Shown one piece after another: positions 11,901 to 24,600 of a stretch of 64,000 bases of DNA. The DNA lies in assembly GCA_037951165.1 (NCBI GenBank), contig JBBDHG010000063.1:1171001-1235000 (forward strand), written 5' to 3'. The DNA is from Lophius americanus (lineage: Eukaryota; Chordata; Actinopteri; Lophiiformes; Lophiidae). Position 1 is the first letter of the stretch. Every line of letters starts with the position of its first letter. The notes under the pieces were generated by a model. It was not told where the DNA came from. It ran no database searches and was given only the letters and a program-made list of their open reading frames with translations. The position numbers and the translations under genes were made by a program.

Positions 11901-14900
11901 TCACTGTAGGTTTCACACATTTAATTAATGGTGTGTACTTGGGGAGTAGGAACAATGAAAGGCGGTCAGACTGACCAAGGTGGGGGAGGGGGCCGGGTCC
12001 GTATGCATTGGCCATGTTTGTGTAAACATAGTCTAGGATTTTGTCTCCTGTAGTGTGGCAGGAGACATGTTGGTGGAATTTGGGGAATACAGTCTTCAAG
12101 TTGGGGAATACAGTCTTCAAGTTGCATTGTCTTCAACCATTATTTCAGAAGGTTGAAGACATCTGAAGTAATGGTTGCTGCCTCAGGGCGAAGAGTCTGT
12201 TGTTTGCAAATAGCTCAATTAAGTTCTTTCATTGCCATCAGGGGAGATATAAACGTTTGACACAACATTAGATGTAAACTCTCTGGGCAAATAAAAAGGT
12301 CTACACTTAACCATGAGATACTGTAGGTTAGCTGAGCAGTTATTCTCGCCAACACTATTGGCATTGTTGACATATATATACACACACCTCCTCGGCGGGT
12401 TTTACTGGAGTCGTTCACTATCCTATCCGCCCTGAGCATATAGTTTTATTGCGAACGCGGGTACGCTGTGCTGATGAAAGTTTGGATAAGTCCGACAAGT
12501 TCTTCCATCCTGTTCCGCTCCCATAATATCACTTTTAAATTACACTCCCTTGCCAGGTATCAATGTGTCACTTGGTGGATGGCATCCAACACACAGACGT
12601 ACAAATACACACACAAACTTAAAGGGTTATTCACGAACATATAATTTGAAGCACACTTATTTAATTGTTATTTTCAATCAAATATTTATTAATTTTTACT
12701 GATTTTGGTGCTTAGATAATTGAGATGTTTAAATAGCAGGTGAGAAAGTGTGATGAAAGGGTTTTTCTGTTACCTTTTGACGTCTCTCACCTTGACCCAG
12801 TCATATATATATATTTTATTTAAAGAATGAATAAAGCAGGGACTAGCCTTAAAAATCATAAATAACCTTCATTCATCGTGGTGCCTCTTATCACAAACCA
12901 CCATGAGAAAAGGAAACTGCTAACATGGGAAGGTCTGAGGTGACATGCAAGAGACACCCACCTTAAACTTGAAAGAACAATATCACGTTATATATCACAT
13001 TTTTTGGTTTTAACTTGACCAACACTCACTCTAAACAATACTTTTACCCTACATTTCACTACATACAAAATGTAAAGTACCTGATGCAATTGATGTCTGA
13101 ATCTCAATACCGCTGTAGTAACATATATAAAAATGCCGGAATAATTACAGCTACCTCAGAATCAATGCAACATGAATACTAAATTCTGTTTCTTTTTGGA
13201 GATGCACAGATGCAAGACATTATGTAATTTCAGCATCAGGTATAGACATATGTTATATTATCTAGTACATTGCTAGCCTGCAAGGGGCCGCAAGAGTCTA
13301 TGTCAGTTGACATTGGGTAAGATTTGGGGTTCACCTTCATCACAGTGACAACAGGCTATGTAGAATAAAACATTCACCTACGTTGGATGCTTTTTGACTG
13401 TTGGCGGTAGTCAATACATCCACAGGCAACCCATGAAATCAGAGAGAGAAAGTTTTGATTCAAGCTAAGGCCACTAACCATTGAATCAGCAATAGATTTA
13501 CATTGTCACATCAAGCTTCAAGGAATTAATCTGTTTCATCTGGCTGAATATCACCATTCAAAGTTCAACAAATCAGAGGTTTGAAAAAATGTATGTCTGA
13601 AGGCAGTATTATGATATTTTGTATTACATTTAAGGGGTAATTTCAATAACTTACTGTAGAACTTCCTCACAATTGGGCATTAGCAAGAGACTTAATGGTG
13701 TTTACATTAAAGCTACAGAAGCAGAGATATCCATATTCTCAGTCCACCTGGTAACATGATTGGGATCAATGACTAACTAAATTTGTCAACAGTAGACAGT
13801 ACCCATGATGTCAAAAGAGGTCTCTGGTAAGACACTAACTTTTTTTGCGTGATAAGTCAGTAATAATACATCATTTTCTCTTTCACTTGCTGTAGCCATT
13901 CAGTTAAACAAGCTTTCATTGCATGAATCATAACATTTTATTCTCACACAATGAGCTAATAATGAAATATCATTTAAGAAATAATAGCCTCACTCACCCA
14001 GTTGTATGTTACGGACCCAGATGCTCTGTTTAGTCGCTTTGAGGATTTTTTCAAAATACACTCCTGCAAAACCACTGGACACACAGGCCATCAGCACAGC
14101 CATCAGTCCCACAAACTGGGACTGACGGCTCACCTTCTGTTCAGACTCACTGTCAGACTCTGTGGGCCACTGTGGAGATTCAAAAACATGCAAATGAACA
14201 CACATAGGACTGTTAGGTAGAGTACTTAGATGTGTGAATAATGTCATAGGAATTCAGCAGAAGCAAGCCACATTCCTGCATCAGTTAAACCTGTTCTGTA
14301 TGCTATACCTGCACTAGAGTGACGCCTCCCATGAGGAAGAGCAGTGAGAGCCACTGGTATAAGCCCAGCTTTTTCCCCAGCATGGAGACAGAAAAGAGTG
14401 CTGTGGTGAGAATCTTCAGCTGGTATGTGACCTGTGTGTACCATAACACAAACATACCATTGAGAAAGGCGGTAAGGCAGTATGTGAATAGGAAAGGAGA
14501 AAGTTACGTGATAGGTTGGTGATATAATATTTACTGTTCATATAAAAGTACCATTGTCAAATGTGTTAAACACGATAAACATGAGGTCAAATAGAAACAG
14601 ATTTTCAGTCCCTCCACCTTACTCCATCTATTTTGCACCAGTCCATCAATCTGTCAGTCTGATCCACCCTCTAACCCCAAACAAGACAAACCAAAGAAGC
14701 TAAGATGCACAAACCCAGACATCACACCATTCTCTCTGAGTAGCGTCAGATCATGGCATTTTACTTTTTAAAAAACCTCAGCTGACGTGCATATAGAAAA
14801 AATCCCTTGTCAATTTGATGAAGATGTTTTTTTTATTTGCTTGTGCTTTATCTATTTAAATGTATTTTTTTTAAGTCGCAGTGTGTTTCGCCCTGTTGGC

Positions 14901-15613
14901 CACCGTACATTGGCTCAGTACTTGTTGTTCACCACAAAAGCTAAATGTTGATGCCATTTGAGGTTACATACTTGTAAATGAAAGAATAGTCAACTGAGAA
15001 CATCTTCCTTGCAGTTCCTGGTTCAACATGCATGGAACCTGAACAACATTTATGTCTTACCTGATATGTGGCTGCATCCAGGTTGGATAGGGCAAGATAG
15101 AGCAGGTTGTTCTGCAGGGTGTAGATCCCTGCAGGAATGGCCAATTTCAAGGTTTCTGCAGGTTTGTTCACAATCACCTCCCTCAGCAGTTGGCTCATTG
15201 CCTGCATACTGAAATCTGGCATTGACAGAGAATGTATTGTTTGTAATTCAACCAAGAGACCACCCAGGGAAGAAGAAAAGAAAGAGAAAAATAGTCAACT
15301 GGCCCACTTTTGAGAACATTGGGTAGTATGTATATGACTTCACCAAATGAAACTCACTGTTCTCCATAAAGACCAGGATGGTGCAGGCAATAATCTTCAG
15401 TACCTCTGCCGACACCACGGCAGATGAGGCCAGGTAGCTGGGGTCGTCTGTCTTCAGGGTGCGGGAGTAGCGCATGGTGAGTACCAGTGTGGTGGTCTGC
15501 AAAACCAGCACCCCCAGAGACATGTACTTCATCTTGTTGGAGTGTGACGAGGCCAGAACCATTGTGTAGGACTCTGTGTTCGATACGGAAGAAGATGATG
15601 GAGTTTCAGTCAT
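8993..15613 (-). CDS. slc35a3: UDP-N-acetylglucosamine transporter (SLC35A3)
   Basis: Golgi nucleotide-sugar transporter that brings UDP-GlcNAc into the lumen in exchange for UMP, supplying N-glycan branching. The exons (complement) are 15358..15613, 15061..15215, 14309..14431, 13998..14169, 10542..10660, 10310..10443 and 8993..9086, all in matching phase. Family segments are plain: [81 protein letters not shown]. It is a multi-pass membrane protein of the drug/metabolite transporter fold. The first in-frame ATG (15613) gives 350 aa. The ATG at 15562 (MVLASSHSNKMKYMSLG) has a better Kozak context and gives 333 aa, closer to human (325, from memory), and I prefer it. The 3.3-kb intron between exons 4 and 5 holds a minisatellite, a hairpin and a LINE relic. 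Teleosts often have two copies, and I cannot say which this is. Confidence 0.94.
10882..10972. repeat. 13-bp minisatellite, about 7 copies
   Basis: Seven consecutive units of gacatgggcggtt, the first (10882) and last slightly changed and the middle five identical. Located in an intron of slc35a3. The near-zero divergence points to recent or ongoing expansion. Confidence 0.93.
10978..11012. repeat. Perfect inverted repeat (15-bp arms, 5-nt loop)
   Basis: The left arm atcgttcatttatcc (10978-10992) is the exact reverse complement of ggataaatgaacgat (10998-11012), with loop gctgt. It begins 5 bp after the last minisatellite unit. As DNA it could extrude a cruciform; no gene function is implied. 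Confidence 0.9.
11330..12470 (-). mobile_element. Non-LTR retrotransposon relic (teleost LINE), internally deleted
   Basis: Read on the minus strand, 12439-11664 keeps parts of an endonuclease domain and linker typical of fish LINEs: a GGVCIYM-like stretch, then HVSCHTTGDKILDYVYTN, PHLGQSDRLSLFLLPKY, the WPEG motif and NQKPWMNKE. Frames are interrupted. Next to it, 11600-11340 corresponds to the far 3' part of such elements. Most of the reverse transcriptase that should lie between is missing, so this is a dead, collapsed copy inside an slc35a3 intron. A short tandem duplication of tcttcaagttggggaataca lies around 12090-12120. Exact family (L2, Rex or other) not determined. Confidence 0.75.
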
Positions 15614-17259
15614 AAGAAGGAGACCCACCCCTATCTAGTAGCTCCTATCAGCGACTGTATATGCAGATAAATGTCCTTGAGGAAGGCACTAACTTATTTT
15701 TATGAAACCTGTTGTGAATTTAAAAAAAATCTACATTTATGGAGTGAGCATCAAAATGGACAATGGTCAATGGAACATCAAGACAGAATGTCAGAGACAC
15801 TGGTGTGTGTGAAGAGTGTGTGAGAGGAGAGAGTGAGAGCAGGATAATGAGGAACGCTGGTCAGTAGTTAACGGGTAGTAGAAAGTCAAAAAGTCCAGCC
15901 TGAGGTAGTTTGGGGGCATTCCTGTGGCTTTGTGGCTCGCTCCAGTCCTGGAGTCAATCAAACACAGATCAGACCAGCAGTAAAGGGGGGCTAAGAACAA
16001 TTTTTTAACCAGCTGTCACCTTTCCTACACTCATTATGTAAGTCAGTGCTTCACTGAGGGAAAATACCTGCAGGTTCAGAAACAGGCTGGGGTGATAATT
16101 AAACCAAAACTATGCATTGATGGCTGTCTGCCAGCCTCTCAATTATCATAGTTATATAATACTAATACTGATCCTGTTTAATGACATATCCATTTGTAGG
16201 TCAGGGCATTTTAATATGTCGTATGTCAATCTCAGAAGGTATATTTGTCCTCTGAGGAAACTAATATTACTAGGTACTAAACTAAATACTAATATAAAAA
16301 TAAAAATAAATTAGATTTTACAAACACTGGTTGCAATTGTAGCCCAGCTCCAACAACAAAATCAAAATTCTTTATTGTCATTGGGCTTTGCTTTACAATG
16401 AGAGGGAGTATTCCTCAAGGGGTGGTGCATTCAAGTCTAAAAAGTAATTTCAATCAAAAGCTTCACACTTCAACATAAAATAGGACAGCAATTTCCCCCC
16501 CCCCAGTGAGTAAACCATGATCTATAACAGTAGAAAAAAGGACGTATATAAGAGCTCCTGGAGCCGATTCACATGCCCCAAATTAGGAGTAAATCCGACC
16601 AACGGTGAAGAAATGATGGCCCGTAAACCTTTGTAGATAGAGTTCTCCCTAGTGTCAGAAATATAAAGCCAACCTTTACCAAAATCAATCAACTTCTAAC
16701 TCACACTAATCTCTATGTGGGTATAACATTTGAAAGTGATCCATGAAATACTTTTTGAGTTATCGCGTTACCGCAAAGGATTTGCAGCGATGGACACAAT
16801 GAATGTTAATAACTCAGACTTTCAGGGATAAACAGTGGATGGCACTTTAATTATGTTATCGGTTGGGTTGTTCATGAGTGAAAATGGCCTTTGATAAGAA
16901 GCTATTCATTAGTCCATTAGTTTTGAAGGACCTGCAGGAGTTGGAACGAGTCGAGAAATGATATTTTCTAGGTCAGAGTTGAACAGCAACCTGAGGGTAA
17001 TGGTCACTATTTCCCAAAGTGTTCCGCTCCAACTGGCAAAAGGACCACAGCAAATAAATTGAGTATTTCTATAGTATTAAATTATTATTTCTAAAAGCAC
17101 ATTTTTAATTTGCTTTTTTTACATTTTTAATCACTATATGGAGTTCTAGTGCTCAGCTTTTTTTTTTTTTAACGAATAGCACTGTTTTCCAGACAAAAAA
17201 CAAAGATGAATTGGATGGATTTTGGGAAAGGTCAGTTATTTATTTCCGACACAGAGGGG

Positions 17260-17560
17260 AGCTTTATCACCAAACTTTTTTGGGCCATAACTTCTCCGCT
17301 GTTGGTCCGATTTAGTCCAAAGTTAGTACATATGAATCAACTTTGGAGCTTTGTGTCCTGTGTCATAAAAACATGGTTTTTAGGATAAAACTTCCTAACC
17401 GTTGGTCCGATTTTGTCTAAATTTGGTCAATATGAGGAGATCTGTCTTTTAAATATCATATTATTACTCTAATCGATTATATTTCACTCACAAGAGGGCG
17501 CTTCTTTTTTTTTTTTAAACCCTTTTTGTCAGTTATAACTTCACATTTAATCTGATGAGT
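17260..17560. repeat. Degraded internal repeat
   Basis: Two similar stretches about 105 bp apart share ataacttctccgctgttggtccgatt-like sequence (near 17290 and near 17390), and a weaker third begins near 17530 (cagttataacttcac). This resembles the internally repetitive interspersed sequences common in fish genomes; the family is not known to me. Confidence 0.5.
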
Positions 17561-20500
17561 TCAATCAGGGGGATTGCCTGTACAATGCAAGGTATTGGGG
17601 GCTTTTCAGGGATATAGCCTTGCTGTTTGGGATGAAAGCGTAGGCCTAGCTTTACACTACATGTAATAATGCACTTGAACCTCTCTGGTGGTAGAAAAGT
17701 ATCTTACCATAAATACAGTACGTTTTTTCAACTCTATATTTCTTTTTTAGGTACTTCTATTAAATTCGTTTTAGTGTACATCTTACTTCAATTTCACTTA
17801 GAAGAAAATGCAATGGTTGTTTAGGAATAAACGAGTTACCATTTATAACATTAGTTGCTCCATCATTGAGCATTTTCAAATGAAAATAAGTTGTAGATCA
17901 ACTTATTTTACTCACAAACCTCCCAAAAATAAATGTGTTAAATAAGGAGAAATTTTTAGAAACAACTTTTTCTTTAGTTTTGATTATATATCACGACCTT
18001 CTTATTTTGGTAAAATATCTAAAGTTTCACAAAAAAGGAAAAGATTAGAAAAATTTGCTGTAGTACCAATATAGCACATTGTTGCATCAGTATTAATTAG
18101 TAATGGAGCTTTCTCACACTTCTAACCTAAGTGAAGGTGCGTCTTCCATCGGCGGCATAAAACCTATGCTGTCATGGTTTGGACGTATGTATAACTACGT
18201 TGTATCATATTGGCTTGTATCTCATCTGTTAGCTCTAAAAAAACACCAACAATAAATCACACTGTTGAAGATTTCACATTACCATGATGACAACGTCAGT
18301 GTCCTGAGGGCTTGAAGACAAACATCCTTTTCTTATTTTTCCAGTCTGAAGTGTCTCATCGATGGAAAGTCACTGATGCAAATTCCGCTTTACTTTTTTA
18401 CTATCAAAATGTCCCGAAACCTTAAAAATCCTTTTGTGTAGACGATAGAATATTCAAAGAGCCCAACACTATTTCTCGCCGCACAATATGTAACCAAGAT
18501 CTGTTACAGCCACTGTTAAGTCGCTCCACAGCATGTTGTTTGCACTGCACTTTATTTTCACTCTGACAGACAAGTTGAGATGCAAAGTCCACTGAGGCAG
18601 GATCTGAAACAGTCATATAATTTCTATGGTATTCCTCAGTTCCAGTATAAAGAGAAAGCATAATAAGTCACCGGAATAAGAGATGTTAGTGGCATAAAAA
18701 GTGATGTTTGTTCAGTACACTGACCTCCTTATGTAGCAGCTCTAGGAGCAGAGGGGTAAAGCTGCACAATCCCGCTCTGTTCGCATGTGTGTTCTTCTGC
18801 AGAATCAACAAACCCTTCTCTTTCCAGCTCACTCTTCGGGCTAATTTTGAAAACACTATCGGCTTTCATTTTCAACTGCCAGCTATGCCGGACCTGTGCC
18901 TCATCTATGAAACATTTTGTTTAAATTTACTTCTAGGAGTTTGACAGAGATTCCAACATGTGGATCTGTCTCAGACATCTGTAGGCAGAAGAAAAGCAAC
19001 TTAAAATCAGCTGGAAACTTTCCAAGAACCAAGCCAAACCACGAAGCAGTCAAGCTCAACGCTGTCAAATCTGTCAGAGATTAAAAATCTTTGGCACTTC
19101 ATCATAGATCTTATGCAGCGGTTTCTTCCAGATGGGTCAAACATGCTCAGTTTATATTAAATGATTTTGCCTGCATCCCCTTTAATATACTAAAGGGGAT
19201 TATTCTCAGCTCCCTGAGTTGCTGACAGCCGTTCCATACGTTGTGCTTGTCAGCACGATTCCACAATTATTCCTGCGACGATTTTCAATGAAACTACTGA
19301 GGATGTGACGGATGGGCCAGAATCAACCCCAATACATTTTAGTGCAGACCCATACAAGTATAGGTGGATCTTTTTTTCTATTTCTCCGGGAACAATGCGT
19401 TGACTGTAAAGAAAAAAACCCATGCATATTTAAAAGGTTGGAACCATGAATGTTGCGAATTTGTGCCTATGTATATACAAATCTATGAAATTGGTATTTG
19501 AAATACAGTAACCTTACCCTTAAATGGAATTACGAACCATGTAACTTAGTAGTAACATAAAAATAACCAGAAAAAGCATGCAGAGTGTGCAAACCTCTGC
19601 CAAAGGCCAAAAGGCACCTCTGAGTAGAATGTCATGCATTAAGATGCTTTAAGTCCTCTTTTGGGCTGTGAATGGATTTAATGTACATTTTATTGTCATT
19701 AACATCGACATTAATGGCGAAATTTGCATGATTTTTACAAAACCTAGGGAAATATTATATTATATATGATATTTAAAATGTATTTTAACTGTTGTATTTG
19801 ACATTCAATTTAGCCATCAGAAGGGGCGGGACAAAAGATAAATGGCACTTTAGTGGATGCTGGAGAGTTATTTGATATTTTAAAATATATTTTGCAAAAA
19901 ATCTTTCACCCAGTATATTTATATTTTGTCTCAGGAGAAGTATCATTTACAAAACAGTTGCATTTTCTTTTAGTATATTGTACATGGTTTATTTTAAAGT
20001 TGATAGGTGGGACAGAAAATGTCCTCCAATTCTGGAGTAACCCAGTTACAGGGCTAAAGATTTATTTTGGATAAAGCTTGGTTTAATAAAAGGGATTGTT
20101 GGACTTTGGTGGAGATCTGCGCTCTACTAAGTACTGTTGTAGTCTTTATTACGGTTATTGACGTTTTATCACATAGAGACTCTTGCAGTCTCCAATTTAG
20201 TCAATAATTGTGAAATGGGAACGACAGAAGGCGGTCATTGTGTTTCTGTTCATTCACTCCTGTGGTTTCCAGAATATGATAGAACTGTTGCTCTCAACTA
20301 TCTTTAATCTGTATTGGTTAAATACCATAATACTTTCTTATACAGGTAGTCGTACGCCATCACAAATGAAAAATGTGGCATGGTTTGTGCGATTACACTT
20401 GAACTCTATCAAACTGGTTTCTCAGTATGTTTAAGAAAACAAACCAGCTTCATTTTAAGACAATACAGTCGTTAGTAGACTGATGACAAATCCCAGTTCA

Positions 20501-21205
20501 CCCTATTTTTATTTCCTTCTTTTTTCCTGTTTCCTTTTTTCCTTTGTAAATCTATCTGTAGAAGCAGATAACAAAGACTGAGCTCAGGTCAAAGAAAGCT
20601 ATTTGGCCCAGGTGAGGGTGGAGTGTCTTTACAAGCACACAAGTTAAATCAACAGTGGCAACATAAACATATTAACCTGCGTATTGTGTCTTGTCTAAAC
20701 TTAAGTGTGATGACGTTTTGGGATTGTCGAAAGAATGAAGTCCAACCAGTAATTCAACTGAGTTGGGCGGCGGATGATAACTCAGTTGTTGGAACGAATA
20801 TGACTCCCATTTCCAAATATTAATTAGTTGGTTTTAGTGTTGTTGGTTTATCTTTAATACATATTCTAATTCGCAACTTCAACAGGATGTGTTGTGTCAG
20901 AAGACGTGGGAAACTGATTGAGTAAATAAATCATGTCAACATAGTGCAGGTTCCACACTAATTACTCCCTTAATGCATTTAGTTTCCTGCTGCTGTCGGT
21001 GAAAAATTATATATTTTCAACGTGTCCCTGAACACATCCTGACAGAATGAAAAAAGTAGAAATTCTTACCTGTGGGATTAGATCTCAACTCAGGATGTGT
21101 GTCCGGACATTAGTTCGTAACCCATAAAGTTAACCTGATCTTCCCTTATAGCTATTATAGTATACACAAAACCTCTAATGTAACAGCGAAATGAGGGTTG
21201 ATGTG

Positions 21206-21312
21206 GCAGAATTTAGACTACATGAAGGGCAGAAGCGCAGAGTCAACGTGCACTGACCACATACCTGCTGACGCCTGCTGGACAAAATAAACATCCAACG
21301 GCCACCCAACTC
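21206..21312 (+). repeat. Dispersed repeat, copy 1
   Basis: Shares a long, nearly identical core (ggcagaagcgcagagtcaac, then gtgca-gac, catacct, tgctggacaaaat, cacccaact) with 23935-24060 inside an imp3 intron, same orientation. Probably a non-autonomous transposon fragment; no terminal repeats identified. Confidence 0.7.
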
Positions 21313-21357
21313 ATTTATTGTGTAAATTCAGCTCAGAAATATGGTGTCTTGACTTGA

Positions 21358-21390
21358 ATATATATATATAAATATATATATATTTATATA
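21358..21390. repeat. (TA)n microsatellite
   Basis: Imperfect run of TA dinucleotides, 33 bp, seen directly, about 220 bp before the imp3 start codon. Confidence 0.9.
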
Positions 21391-21607
21391 CATCAATGCT
21401 ATAAAATAATGTGTGTAAGCAGACATTCCGAGCCACACTCCAATCCAAACGATGACGGTAGTTCCCCATTTCATGTCAGCCGCCATTCAGGCTCACAAGA
21501 AGAAGAAGAAGACGAAGAAGAACACGGGCTTCCTGTTTCCGCTCCATGCTGATCGAGTTGGAGCATTTTCTCGTAAGTTAGCTGCATTGAACTAGAACTG
21601 CGTTAAA

Positions 21608-24600
21608 ATGGTCCGTAAGTTAAAGCACCATGAGCAGAAGCTGTTGAAAAAGGTAGACTTCATTAGTTGGGAGGTGGACAACAACCTGCATGAGGTAAAA
21701 GTTTTGCGGAGGTTTCGCATCGAGAAGAGGGAAGACTACACCAAGTAAGTTCGACGTCTGTTTTGGTCCAGTGCATTTTATTCTCAGTGAATCAAACGTA
21801 TCTGTGCTGATAAAGGTTCTATCTGGAATAATATGTTCATACGATGTTGAAAATTAATAAAATGTTAAAGTCAAAACCTGTTGGCGAGCTTGAGCTTTGG
21901 GTTAAATATCAAACCTAAAGCATTTCTGTCTTTATTGTATTTATTTATTTGCAATGTACTATAAACAACACAGCCAGGAACTGGTGTTGGTATATTAATT
22001 CACCCTTAGAATGAACCAAATTGAAAACATGTGAAGTTAGTTCGGAGAACAGATCAGAATAGTATTTGTCATTGCACAATACCATACACTGCACAATGAA
22101 ACGTTGTGTGGCTTGTTATAGAATGCTACATGACATATTAGAACAGTAAAAAGTCTGTGTTAGGAATCAGCTGCAGTCATAGCAGCTGTAAACATAATGA
22201 AGGAGTAAGTGAGGAAGTGTGAACGTCCACCAAAGACCTAGCAGAAACTGACTGAAGAGAGGTCCAACATTCCACAGGATGATATCCAGAGGTTGTGCCA
22301 GTCCATGTGGAGGACACATACTGCTGGAATCAATGCCAATGGGAACTCACTAGTTAGTGATTGTGTGAAGTAATTTTAATTGGAGATTTTCCTCGTGCCT
22401 TATAGTAGTTCATAGAATTCTTACGATTGATGCAGTGCAATTGTGGTCAATCGCTAAAACGATTAATCACGACATCCCTCAACCTCAGTCTATCTGCCAG
22501 TGCATCGACAGATGACAGGGAAAAGCTTAGCCATGTCTCTTCAAAAACAACAGGCTATAATTAAATGAAATCTCTTGCTGGCTTTGTAGGGGCTCTTAAT
22601 GTGCTCATCTCATGATTACTCTCTCCAATTTGCTTATGTTTGTATTTTTAGGCACATTTGAACTTGAGCGATTTCATTTTGCCCACATTCAACCATTTTA
22701 GAGGTTAGGGTTATGATCTAACCAGCTCTGGCAAATTAAGCTTTTCCAATACCAGTGGTATTGGTGTTGTTGGACTCATATAGACTATTTTATTTGTGTT
22801 ACTTGATAAACCCAGAATCAAACCATTTTATGTCAACAAGGAACACAATATGGCTTATTTTTGTTCCAAACACTAACTAGCCAAAAAACAAGAGTTTTCA
22901 TTGTAGCATTTGGTTTAACGTTATAATTTCGATGAGCATCACTTTAAAACTGAGGCAATCTATTTACCATACATTTTCTCAAATGTATAGTAATGTGTAT
23001 TTTTGTTAAATTCTACTTAACCTTTTTTAAGAGTGTTAAATGACCATTGAATTGCAATTGACTTTGAAAGTAACTGTCATTTTCATTATTAGTAAGAACA
23101 ACTTCTCTCTCTTGTGTCTCAGGTACAACAAGCTGAGTCGTAACATCAGAGATTTGGCTCAGAAGATCAGAGACCTGGATGAGAAAGATGGTTTCCGAGC
23201 TCAGAGTACACATCAACTGCTGGAAAAACTGTGAGTTCAAGTTTGAGGGGTAGTTTGCATTGGGATATTCTTTTATCAACACCATGAGCCCAAAACGTGA
23301 GAATGGTCTACAATTTAACTATACATGGACTGGGTGGTTACTCGTAAGAAGATTGTGATCTCGATTCAGACCTACTTATGATCGGATTTCTGAAGTATGC
23401 CGATTGTCCAGCATTTATTTTATAACGTGAGAAAAATCGCTAGTTTAGCCGCAGCTTATGCTATGACGAGTGAGTTCTGGGACTGTTAGTTCTTGGTCTT
23501 ATGGGTATTTTCTATCTGTGCCGTGGGATATTATCGGAGTTGCTATATTCTCAGTTAACTTTAGCTTGCCTAAGCTAAGCAGTAAGCTGGACACTAAGGT
23601 TTTTCTTTTTTCAATTTTTATTGAAAATACGACATGACAAGAAATTTACAGACAAATGGGCATAAGGACGAACGAAAAACAAACATATTAATGAATCAGA
23701 CACATCTCTGTGAAAAAAAATAGAAGTAAGCACTAGTAAATGCTCTGCGTTCCATTTACCTCGAACGTCAGAGCTGGGTAAATGTTACACCCGAGTTGAA
23801 AGCGATCCAGAAAACTTTTTAAGTCGGAGGTTGGAAAACAACATAGTATAAGCATATTTATAACTGCTGATGATAGTGTGTAGTGTTTTTGTTTGATATA
23901 TAAAACAACGCCAGCCATAAGGGAATGGAGCCTTAAACAGGCTTTACACTATATGAAGGGCAGAAGCGCAGAGTCAACGTGCACGGACCCCATACCTGGT
24001 GACCCTTGCTGGACAAAATGGAAAAAAAATAGAACATCCGATGGTCACCCAACTAATTTCACAGGGGACTGTACTAATTTTTACCAGGCCGTTTAACAGT
24101 CTTTTACTCTGCTGACACGGGTAATCGGGGATAATAGACGAGACATTATCATGGTAGCATCAACTGTGTGACAGCGTAAAAACTCTTTACTACAGGTAGC
24201 GTTAACCTTGTCGGACACGGTCGGATCTGGACATAACAGTCTGCAGGGTTTGGGCCGGACTCAGACTGGCTTGTACACTAATATGCAGCCGGGGCGCGCT
24301 TGAGTGCCCAGTACAGCTTTGGGAGTTAACCCTTCTGTGCCTGCACACATCTATCTGAGTTACAAAGACAGTGTGTGGCGCTTTTTGAATTTTTCATGTC
24401 CAAAACAAAGTGCTATATGATGTAAACTGAATGCTTAGATCATGGACAGAATCGATCTTAATTTTAAGCAAAAAATGGTCGTTGATAATTTTAACCAGAA
24501 TCCCCCAGCAATAAAACCCTTTATATTATCGAAAAAATGATCAAGACACTGTTAAAAATTTTAAAATGGCATAATTCCTTCCTATGTCTCACGTTAATTT

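Larger units (their letters stand above)
15614..21607. other. Gene-poor region between slc35a3 and imp3
   Basis: A 6-kb AT-rich spacer between two genes that diverge from it. It should contain both promoters and any non-coding 5' exons, none of which I can place firmly. It includes a fragment resembling the tail of a retroelement (about 16360-16440, attctttattgtcattg), degraded internal repeats (17260-17560, listed separately), an AT microsatellite (21358-21390) and one copy of a dispersed repeat (21206-21312). Just before imp3 is a GAA/AGA-rich tract (21495-21525). No coding exon recognised. Confidence 0.55.

Noticed and set aside
11782..12120. 112-codon minus-strand open frame in an slc35a3 intron
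   Set aside because: It is the linker after a LINE endonuclease domain with stops on both sides, not a host gene.
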